Below, piece by piece: positions 1-5,048 of a stretch of 5,048 nt of DNA (its first letter is position 1; each line of letters starts with the position of its first letter). The notes beneath the pieces are model-generated. The model was not told the origin of the DNA. It saw only the letters and a list, made by a program, of their open reading frames with translations, and did no database searches. A program made the position numbers and the translations under genes. The stretch lies in contig CABSNX010000149.1 of the NCBI GenBank assembly GCA_902479205.1, positions 1 through 5,048 of the forward strand, written 5' to 3'. This DNA comes from an uncultured Collinsella sp. (GTDB lineage Bacteria > Actinomycetota > Coriobacteriia > Coriobacteriales > Coriobacteriaceae).

Positions 1-332
1 TCAACGAGCAGGTCGTAGGCACCGGCGGCACCGGTCACGGTGCATTGGCAGGTCTGCTTGCCAACGGTGGCGTCGACACGCTCATCTGCGGCGGTATCGG
101 CGGCGGGGCCATCAACGCGCTCACCCAGGCCGGCATCACGGTCTATGCGGGCGCCCAGGGCAGCTGCGACGCCTGCGTCGAGGCCCTCATTGCAGGCACG
201 CTCGCTCAGACCGGCGAGGCCACCTGCGACTGCCATGGTCATGACCACGAGCACACTTATGAGCATGGCGAGTCCTGCGGCTGCCACGGCCATCACGACC
301 ACGACGGACATGAGGGCTGCAGCTGCCACTAG
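1..332 (+). CDS. NifX/NifB-family FeMo-cofactor-type cluster-binding protein, C-terminal part
   Basis: The reading frame is open from position 3 to a TAG stop at 330-332, giving 109 visible residues; the true start is upstream of the window. The visible part matches the end of the dinitrogenase iron-molybdenum cofactor-binding fold (NifX/NifY/NifB C-terminal type): HGALAGLL (12-19), GVDTLICGGIGGGA (23-36), then the second helix and GITVYAG (44-50), ending in VEALIAGTL (59-67). Such stand-alone proteins are common in anaerobes without nitrogenase; their role is mostly unproven, with iron-sulfur or other metal-cluster carriage suspected. A CDAC pair sits at 55-58. From about residue 74 the chain turns into a His/Cys-rich tail with 11 His and 6 Cys in 36 residues. 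It converges on ffh and is separated from it by a hairpin. A TTG at 45-47 could be read as a start, but it would cut through the fold, so I treat the gene as truncated by the window edge. Family call is confident; biological role is not. Confidence 0.82.
   Translation, partial: NEQVVGTGGTGHGALAGLLANGGVDTLICGGIGGGAINALTQAGITVYAGAQGSCDACVEALIAGTLAQTGEATCDCHGHDHEHTYEHGESCGCHGHHDHDGHEGCSCH
222..329 (+). other. His/Cys-rich C-terminal tail of the NifX-like protein (probable metal-binding segment)
   Basis: This segment encodes the last 36 residues of the NifX-like protein. It contains three C-x-C-H units (CDCH, CGCH and CSCH) separated by runs of alternating His with Gly, Asp or Glu. The first two units and the histidines that follow look like an imperfect internal repeat (CDCHGHDHEH versus CGCHGHHDHD). 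Such composition is typical of segments that bind zinc, nickel, copper or iron. Which metal, and whether the tail buffers or delivers it, cannot be told from the sequence. Confidence 0.75.
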
Positions 333-385
333 TGGCAAGCACCGCGGCGTCAACACGCTTCCGCGCGTGCGACAACCTGCGAACG

Positions 386-431
386 AACGGCGAAGGCCGC
401 CTGGAATACCATCCAGGCGGCCTTCGCCGTT
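386..431. terminator. Perfect 20-bp hairpin between converging genes, probable bidirectional terminator
   Basis: The left arm at 386-405 (aacggcgaaggccgcctgga) is exactly complementary to the right arm at 412-431, around a 6-base loop (406-411, atacca). It begins 54 bases after the stop of the NifX-like gene and ends 18 bases beyond the ffh stop, so it is placed to end transcripts from both sides. Neither strand shows a proper T-run after the stem: only the two T residues at each stem end, then mixed sequence. It is therefore not a textbook intrinsic terminator. It may act by a U-poor route, stabilise 3' ends, or rely on Rho. Nothing else is recognisable in the 117-base gap at 333-449. Confidence 0.7.
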
Positions 432-449
432 GTCGACTCAATCAAGCCG

Positions 450-1925
450 TTACTTCTTATTGCGCATCTGCGCTTCCATCTGACGCAGCAAATCCATATC
501 GGACTTAGGACCGCCCGTCCCAAGGCCGCCCATGCCGCCCAGACCCATGGCATCCAGACCGGGAATATTGGGCATGCGCATCTTTTTGCCCTTCTTACCC
601 TTTTTGCCCTTCTTGCCGCCGGCCTGCGCCTGATTGGCCATCGTGCGCATGCGGCCCATCATCTTGTTCATCTCGCCCCACTGCTTCATAAGGCTATTGA
701 CCTCGGTGGGGGTCACGCCGGCGCCCTTGGCGATGCGGGCGCGACGCTGGCCGTTGATAATAGAGGGACGCAGGCGCTCCTCCTTGGTCATCGACATGAT
801 GATGGCCTCGTTCTTGTCGAAGATGCCCTCGTCCAGGTTGCCGCCCATCTGGTTGAGCGCACGCTGACCACCGGGGAGCATGCCCAGGATGCCCTTCATG
901 CCGCCCATCTTCTTGACAGCCTTCATCTGGTCGAGCATGTCGTTCATGGTAAAGCCCTCGCGCAGCATACGCTCGGCAGCCTCGAGCTGCTCGGCATCGG
1001 CTGCCTCCTGAGCCTTCTCGATGATGCCGACGACGTCGCCCATGCCTAAGATGCGCTTGGCCATACGGTCGGGGTAGAACGGCTCCAGCGAATCGGGCTT
1101 CTCGCCCATGCTCACGAACTTGATGGGCTTGCCGGTCACCTGGCGCACGGAAAGCGCGCCGCCGCCACGGGCGTCGCCGTCGAGCTTGGAGATGATCACG
1201 CCGTCAAAGTCGGTGCGCTCGGCGAAGGTCGAGACGACGTTGACGATATCCTGGCCGGTCATGGCATCGACGACCATCAGCACCTGATCGGGCTTGACGG
1301 CCTTCTTGATATCCACGGCCTCCTGCATCATCTGCTCGTCGATCTGCAGACGGCCAGCGGTATCGACGATGACCACGTCGCGCAGGTGGTCGACGGCCTC
1401 CTGGATGGCGCCCTTGGCGATATCGACCGGGTGTTCGCCGTCACCGCGGAAGACCGGCACGCCGATCTCGCCACCGAGCGTGGCCAGCTGGTCGGCAGCG
1501 GCGGGACGGTAGACGTCGCACGCGGCGAGCAGCGGCGAGCGGCCCTGCTTCTTGAGCAGGTAGGCCAGCTTTACGGCCGCCGTGGTCTTACCGGAGCCCT
1601 GAAGGCCCACGAGCATGATGACATTGGGAATGCGGTTGCTAAAGACAAGCTTGCTCTCGGTGGAGCCGAGCATCTCGGTGAGCTCGTCGAGCACGATCTT
1701 GACGACGTTTTGCGCCGGCGACAGCGACTCCATGACCTCGGCGGTCATGCAGCGCTCCTTGGTCTTGGCGACGAACTCCTTGACAACCTTGAAGTTGACG
1801 TCGGCTTCGAGCAGCGCCATGCGAATGTCGCGCATGGCCGAGGTGATATCGGCCTCGGTCAGCTTACCCTTGCCGCGCAGGCGGTCAAATGTGTCGTTGA
1901 GGCGATCGCTCAGAGAATCAAACAC
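450..1925 (-). CDS. ffh: Signal recognition particle protein Ffh (SRP54 GTPase)
   Basis: Ffh binds 4.5S/SRP RNA and the signal sequence of nascent membrane proteins, then docks with FtsY at the membrane; both hydrolyse GTP. The protein is 491 residues. The N domain (about 1-90) is followed by the G domain with G1 GLQGSGKTT (107-115), DVYRPAA (137-143), DTAGR (188-192), SKLD (246-249) and MGEKPDSLEPF (273-283). The Met-rich M domain (about 325-430) has a finger-loop-like GMKGILGMLPGG (342-353) and the RNA-binding helix SIINGQRRARIAKGAG (388-403). The tail beyond 436 holds four Gly-Lys-Lys repeats, a Gly/Met-rich linker and a short polar helix ending in NKK, making it longer than the roughly 450 residues of E. 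coli or B. subtilis Ffh. The start is GTG (1923-1925), chosen because AAGGAG lies 6 bases upstream and an in-frame TGA lies just behind it. The stop is TAA. It is the last gene of the smc-ftsY-ffh operon and is followed by a hairpin. Confidence 0.98.
   Translation of the reverse strand: MFDSLSDRLNDTFDRLRGKGKLTEADITSAMRDIRMALLEADVNFKVVKEFVAKTKERCMTAEVMESLSPAQNVVKIVLDELTEMLGSTESKLVFSNRIPNVIMLVGLQGSGKTTAAVKLAYLLKKQGRSPLLAACDVYRPAAADQLATLGGEIGVPVFRGDGEHPVDIAKGAIQEAVDHLRDVVIVDTAGRLQIDEQMMQEAVDIKKAVKPDQVLMVVDAMTGQDIVNVVSTFAERTDFDGVIISKLDGDARGGGALSVRQVTGKPIKFVSMGEKPDSLEPFYPDRMAKRILGMGDVVGIIEKAQEAADAEQLEAAERMLREGFTMNDMLDQMKAVKKMGGMKGILGMLPGGQRALNQMGGNLDEGIFDKNEAIIMSMTKEERLRPSIINGQRRARIAKGAGVTPTEVNSLMKQWGEMNKMMGRMRTMANQAQAGGKKGKKGKKGKKMRMPNIPGLDAMGLGGMGGLGTGGPKSDMDLLRQMEAQMRNKK
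582..617 (-). repeat. Duplicated 18-bp unit encoding (Gly-Lys-Lys)4 in the Ffh tail
   Basis: Read on the minus strand, residues 437-448 of Ffh are four Gly-Lys-Lys triplets. At the DNA level this is an 18-base unit, GGCAAGAAGGGCAAAAAG, repeated twice in tandem with a single synonymous difference (GGC to GGT at the first codon of the second copy). The shared alternation of AAG and AAA codons suggests a recent tandem duplication of the unit. The encoded stretch is strongly basic and joins the RNA-binding M domain to the Gly/Met-rich tail. Confidence 0.85.
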
Positions 1926-1931
1926 TAGTCA

Positions 1932-1937
1932 CTCCTT
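1932..1937 (-). promoter_or_regulatory. Ribosome binding site of ffh, overlapping the ftsY stop codon
   Basis: On the minus strand the sequence reads TAAGGAGTGACTAGTG. The AAGGAG Shine-Dalgarno shares bases with the TAA stop of ftsY and lies 6 bases before the GTG start of ffh. This fixes the ffh start and implies that ribosomes ending ftsY uncover or directly feed ffh initiation. Confidence 0.88.
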
Positions 1938-2853
1938 AATTGGACTCGCCCACCAGGGCGCGGCAGAAATCTTTGGCATTGAACTCTTGCAGGTCATCGA
2001 CCTGCTCGCCCACGCCGATGCGCAGGATTGGGAGCTTGAGCTTCTCGGCCACGGCCATGGCGATGCCACCCTTAGCCGTGCCGTCCAGCTTTGTCATAAT
2101 AATACCGTCCAGGCCAAGCGCCTCGTTAAACTCGAGCGCCTGGTTCAGACCGTTTTGGCCCGTCGCGGCATCGATTACCAGGACGACCGAGACGGGCATG
2201 GATCCGGCGGCCATATTGGCGGCGCGCTTGCGCGTCACGTTGACCACCTTGGCAAGCTCGCGCATGAGCTCGGGGCTCGTGTGCAGGCGACCGGCGGTGT
2301 CGATAAGCACCAGGTCGCTGCCGCGCTTATCGGCCTCGTCGAGCACGTCGTAGCAAACGCTCGCCGGATCGGAGCCGCGGTCACGCTTGATGACGGGAAC
2401 ACCGGCGCGCTGGCCCCACACATCGAGCTGCTCGATGGCGGCGGCGCGGAAGGTATCGGCCGAACCGATCACGACGTTCTTGCCGCGGGCAGCCATAGCG
2501 CTCGCGATCTTGCCGACCGTCGTGGTCTTGCCGGCACCGTTAATGCCCACAAACAGCACGCAACTCGGCGTGTCGGAGAACGGATCGCGCTCGACGGGCA
2601 CAAAATGCTGCTCGAGTTGCTCGGCCAGGGCGCGACGGAGCTGCGGGGCGGTCTTAAGGTTCTTCTTGGCCGCGGCATCGCGCAGGTCATCGGACACCTG
2701 GATCGCGACCTCGGCACCCATGTCACCCATGACGAGGGTGTCCTCTAGGTCCTCCCAAAAATCCTCATCGACCTCGCCGCCAAAATAAAAGACCTCGTTG
2801 AGGGCCTCGCGGCTGCGCTCAAGTCCGCGCGAGAGAGCATCGAAGAATCCCAT
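1936..2853 (-). CDS. ftsY: Signal recognition particle receptor FtsY
   Basis: FtsY is the SRP receptor GTPase. It sits at the inner face of the membrane, pairs with Ffh and hands the ribosome to the SecYEG translocon. The protein is 305 residues. An N-terminal amphipathic helix (MGFFDALSRGL..., 1-22) probably touches lipid. The N domain continues to about 95. The G domain carries G1 GINGAGKTT (103-111), the insertion-box motif DTFRAAA (133-139), DTAGR (185-189), TKLDGTAKGG (254-263) and GVGEQVDDLQEF (280-291), which marks FtsY. All catalytic motifs are intact. It is a compact form: the long acidic A domain of E. coli FtsY (a protein of nearly 500 residues) is absent, as in many Gram-positives. 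The ATG start (2851-2853) overlaps the smc stop by one base; the nearest purine-rich site, GGAAAGG, is 13 bases upstream, so translation probably depends partly on coupling to smc. ffh follows after 10 bases. Confidence 0.97.
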   Translation of the reverse strand: MGFFDALSRGLERSREALNEVFYFGGEVDEDFWEDLEDTLVMGDMGAEVAIQVSDDLRDAAAKKNLKTAPQLRRALAEQLEQHFVPVERDPFSDTPSCVLFVGINGAGKTTTVGKIASAMAARGKNVVIGSADTFRAAAIEQLDVWGQRAGVPVIKRDRGSDPASVCYDVLDEADKRGSDLVLIDTAGRLHTSPELMRELAKVVNVTRKRAANMAAGSMPVSVVLVIDAATGQNGLNQALEFNEALGLDGIIMTKLDGTAKGGIAMAVAEKLKLPILRIGVGEQVDDLQEFNAKDFCRALVGESN

Positions 2854-2855
2854 TA
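2851..2855 (-). promoter_or_regulatory. TAATG stop/start overlap linking smc and ftsY
   Basis: The minus strand reads TAATG: the smc stop codon TAA and the ftsY start codon ATG share the A at 2853. The only Shine-Dalgarno-like sequence is GGAAAGG at 2867-2873, which is 13 bases from the ATG, longer than the usual 5-9. This arrangement favours termination-reinitiation, with terminating smc ribosomes restarting on ftsY. Confidence 0.8.
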
Positions 2856-5048
2856 TGCATTCACGACCTTTCCGGTTTCGCGATCGAGTTTTTGCGAGAC
2901 GACGCGACTGACGCCGTCGGCTTGCATCGAGACGCCGTAGAGGACGTCAGCGTCCTCCATAGTACGGCGCTGGTGCGAGATAACCAAGAGCTGCGTATCG
3001 GAACGCAACACATCGAGTGCGCCAATGAGCTTGGACAGGTTGGCGTCATCGAGCGCCGCCTCGACCTCGTCCAGCACGTAGAACGGCACCGTGCGCGTGC
3101 GATAGACAGCAAAGAGCAGGGCGAGCGCCGTCAGGCTCTTCTCGCCGCCCGACATGAGCATCATCTTGGTAATGCGCTTGCCGCGCGGCTGCGCCACGAC
3201 CTCAATGCCCGTCTCGGCCGGATGCTCGGGGTCGGTCATCTCCAGATGCGCCTGACCACCCGGGAACAGCATGGCGAAGATCTCGCGGAAGTTCGCATCG
3301 ACCTTCTCAAAGGTCACCAGGAAGGCTTTGCGCATCTTACGGTCGATGGCAACGGTAATCTTGGTGAGCGCCTTGCGCGCGCTCTCCAGATCGGCCAGCT
3401 GCTCCTCGATGTAATCGGCGCGGCGCTTGAGCTGCTCGTACTCCTCCATGGCAACCTGGTTCACAGGGCCCAGGTTGTTGATCTGGCGCACGAGCTGGTT
3501 GAGCTCGCGCTCGGCGGCATCGCGGTCGGTGGGCGCGGGAAGCATGAGCGCTTCCTCGAGCACCGTGGTGCCATCGGCGGTAATGGCCTTGATGGCCGCC
3601 TCTACCTGCACCTCGAGCTTGCCGCGGGAGACCTTGAACTCGTTTTGCGCCGCGGTGGCGGCATCGACCCGCTCCTTGGCGCGGGAGACCTCGGCCTTGG
3701 CGTCCTCGATGGTCTTCTTGAGCGAGGCCGAGTCCGCCTCCTCGAGCGAAGCCTGGTCACGCAGGCGCGCGGCCCAATCCGACGCGCGCTCCAGCAGGGC
3801 CGAATAGCGCTCGTGCATGGGGTCGACGCGCAGACGCAGCAACTCGAGCGAGCGCGAAGCCTGGCGTGTTCCGCGGATACGGCGGTCGATGCCCTCCAGG
3901 CGATGCTCCAGGTCGGGCACGCGGCCCTTCAGCGAACGCAGGCGCTCGCTCGTCTGGGCCAGGCGCACCTTGGCATCGGCGAGCTTGCCGGCAGCCTCGG
4001 AATCGTCACGGCGCACGCGATCGAGTTCGTCGTTGGCTTCGGCAATCTGGAGACCCAGGTCGCTTGCCTGCGCACGGGCCTCGTCGCGCGAACGGGTGAG
4101 CTCGTCAACGCGTGGACGCGCAGCGCGAACGGCCTCGGCGGCCTGCTCGCGGCGCTTGGAGATGCGCACGCGCTCGACCTCGGCATTGTTGGCACTCTGC
4201 TCCAAGCGGCCGATCTCGGAAAGCAGCGAGCGGCGCTCGCCCTCAAGACGGGCGATCTCGCCGGCGGCATCGCCCTCGGCGGCACGCGCCTCCTCGACGG
4301 CCGCATTGGCCTCGACGACCTGATCCGACACATGCTCAAACACGGCAGCCAGATCGGGCTCCAGGCCCTCCAGCTCACGGATACGACGCTTGCGCTCCAA
4401 GGCACCCGAAGCCTCCCCGGCATCGAGCCCCACGCGCACCAGGCCGCCACAGCTCACCCGAGCGCCATCGGGCGTCACGTAGGTCACACCGCCAACGACG
4501 GGCGCGGCCAGGGCGGCAGCCAAATCGTCGACCACGTAATAGCCGCCGAGCAGGGCCTCGACAATCGGGCCATAACCGGCACGAACGGACAGACGATCGA
4601 CCAGACGCGAACCGGCAGCGCCCTTAGCAGCAGCACCGCCGCTCACGTCGCGCGCCATCAGCAGTGCCTCGCCCGAGGCCTTCTTTTGGTCCAGAGCCGC
4701 ACGACCGGCACGCTCAAGCGTGGCTGCGTCATCAAACAGTAGGGCATCGATGTCGCCGGCAAGCAGCTGTTCGACCAGGCCCTCGAGCTCACGAGGAGCC
4801 TCGAGCACGTCGCCCAGGCGACCCGAGACATCATCGCCCAGCGCGCCCATCAAACGGCTCACCAGCGGCGAGCTGTCGGCCATGCGGGCGTCGAGCTTCT
4901 TTTGGCTCGCGAGCTCAGAGCGAACCTCGGACAGTTTATTGCGCGCCTCGCTCTCGCGATTACGCAGGTCCTTCAACGCTGCACGGGCGACCTCGGTGGC
5001 CTCACGCGCATCGATCTGGGCCTGGCGGGCCTGATCAAGCGCTGTCTC
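2853..5048 (-). CDS. smc: Chromosome segregation protein SMC, C-terminal ~731 residues
   Basis: SMC is the ATPase that, with ScpA and ScpB, forms the bacterial condensin ring that loads on and organises the chromosome. The frame is open from the right edge of the window to TAA at 2853-2855, so the N-terminal Walker A head and first coiled-coil arm (some 450 residues by family length of about 1,180) are missing. Visible parts in order: the end of the first coiled coil (4850-5048); the hinge dimerisation domain (about 4409-4844), including YGPIVEALLGGYYVVDDL and VTYVTPDGARVSCGG; a long charged coiled coil rich in Glu/Arg/Ala (about 3300-4400); and the C-terminal ATPase lobe. In that lobe are the signature MSGGEKSLTA (from 3155 downwards), Walker B FYVLDEVEAALDD with its catalytic Glu at 3066-3068, and the H-loop ISHQ with His at 2973-2975. 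The motifs look functional and the frame is unbroken. A TTG at 4974-4976 is an internal Leu codon, not the start. It is the upstream gene of ftsY, which it overlaps. Confidence 0.96.
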   Translation of the reverse strand, partial: ETALDQARQAQIDAREATEVARAALKDLRNRESEARNKLSEVRSELASQKKLDARMADSSPLVSRLMGALGDDVSGRLGDVLEAPRELEGLVEQLLAGDIDALLFDDAATLERAGRAALDQKKASGEALLMARDVSGGAAAKGAAGSRLVDRLSVRAGYGPIVEALLGGYYVVDDLAAALAAPVVGGVTYVTPDGARVSCGGLVRVGLDAGEASGALERKRRIRELEGLEPDLAAVFEHVSDQVVEANAAVEEARAAEGDAAGEIARLEGERRSLLSEIGRLEQSANNAEVERVRISKRREQAAEAVRAARPRVDELTRSRDEARAQASDLGLQIAEANDELDRVRRDDSEAAGKLADAKVRLAQTSERLRSLKGRVPDLEHRLEGIDRRIRGTRQASRSLELLRLRVDPMHERYSALLERASDWAARLRDQASLEEADSASLKKTIEDAKAEVSRAKERVDAATAAQNEFKVSRGKLEVQVEAAIKAITADGTTVLEEALMLPAPTDRDAAERELNQLVRQINNLGPVNQVAMEEYEQLKRRADYIEEQLADLESARKALTKITVAIDRKMRKAFLVTFEKVDANFREIFAMLFPGGQAHLEMTDPEHPAETGIEVVAQPRGKRITKMMLMSGGEKSLTALALLFAVYRTRTVPFYVLDEVEAALDDANLSKLIGALDVLRSDTQLLVISHQRRTMEDADVLYGVSMQADGVSRVVSQKLDRETGKVVNA

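Noticed and set aside
226..330. Short repeated tgc/cac-rich DNA that might suggest a repeat array.
   Set aside because: The repetition follows codons for His and Cys within one reading frame and has no constant repeat-spacer layout; it is protein-level low complexity, not CRISPR.
333..449. A possible promoter or small RNA in the only intergenic gap.
   Set aside because: Both flanking genes end here, so no promoter is needed. I see no convincing -35/-10 pair, and the hairpin explains the visible structure.
40..483. A 147-codon + strand open frame rich in Arg, Ser, Pro and Ala, overlapping the NifX-like gene.
   Set aside because: It is a shifted frame of the NifX-like gene, of low complexity, and runs through the hairpin into the end of ffh. 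The alternate frame gives a recognisable conserved fold.
1615..2748. A 377-codon open frame on the + strand spanning the ffh/ftsY junction.
   Set aside because: It is antisense to both SRP GTPases, crosses their boundary, and shows no family motif; a chance open frame from GC-rich codon bias is the better explanation.
2892..4742. A 616-codon open frame on the + strand opposite smc, Leu/Ala/Gly/His-rich.
   Set aside because: It lies wholly antisense to a clearly real SMC with intact hinge and ATPase motifs. Its composition is what the opposite strand of GC-rich Glu/Arg/Ala coiled-coil codons produces. It has no recognisable domain.
4974..4976. TTG as a possible start of a shorter SMC-like protein.
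   Set aside because: The same frame stays open for 24 more codons to the window edge with coiled-coil sequence, and SMC needs its N-terminal ATPase half, so this is an internal Leu codon.

Overview
The window looks like chromosomal housekeeping DNA from a GC-rich Gram-positive, most likely an actinomycete-phylum bacterium. I lean towards the Coriobacteriia (Collinsella-like). This rests on the high GC content, on the gene order smc-ftsY-ffh, on the actinobacterial style of the SMC C-terminal head (SGGEKSLTA, DEVEAALDD, SMQADGV..VVSQ), and on an Ffh with a Lys/Gly/Met-rich tail. The genus is an inference from memory of these families, not from a search.

Layout, left to right. Positions 1-332 (+) hold the end of a small NifX/NifB-type iron-molybdenum-cluster-binding protein with a His/Cys-rich C-terminal tail; its start lies before the window. 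Positions 333-449 are the only intergenic stretch. They contain a perfect 20-bp hairpin (386-431) between two converging genes, probably a shared terminator. Positions 450-5048 are one tightly packed minus-strand operon read from right to left: smc (start beyond the window), then ftsY, then ffh. smc and ftsY overlap by one base (TAATG). ftsY and ffh are 10 bases apart, and the ffh Shine-Dalgarno overlaps the ftsY stop codon (TAAGGAG).

Function. FtsY and Ffh are the two partner GTPases of the signal recognition particle pathway, which delivers ribosomes making membrane proteins to the translocon. Making them from adjacent, translationally linked cistrons suits a pair that work as a heterodimer. 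SMC is the chromosome-condensing ATPase; its linkage to ftsY is widespread in Gram-positives and does not imply a shared mechanism. The NifX-like gene is transcribed towards the operon and is functionally separate.

I found no mobile element, CRISPR array, tRNA, rRNA or defence locus. I also see no convincing undescribed system. The most unusual items are the metal-binding-like tail of the NifX-like protein, the Ffh C-terminal extension with a duplicated 18-bp (Gly-Lys-Lys) coding unit, and the long perfect hairpin that lacks a U-tract on either strand.
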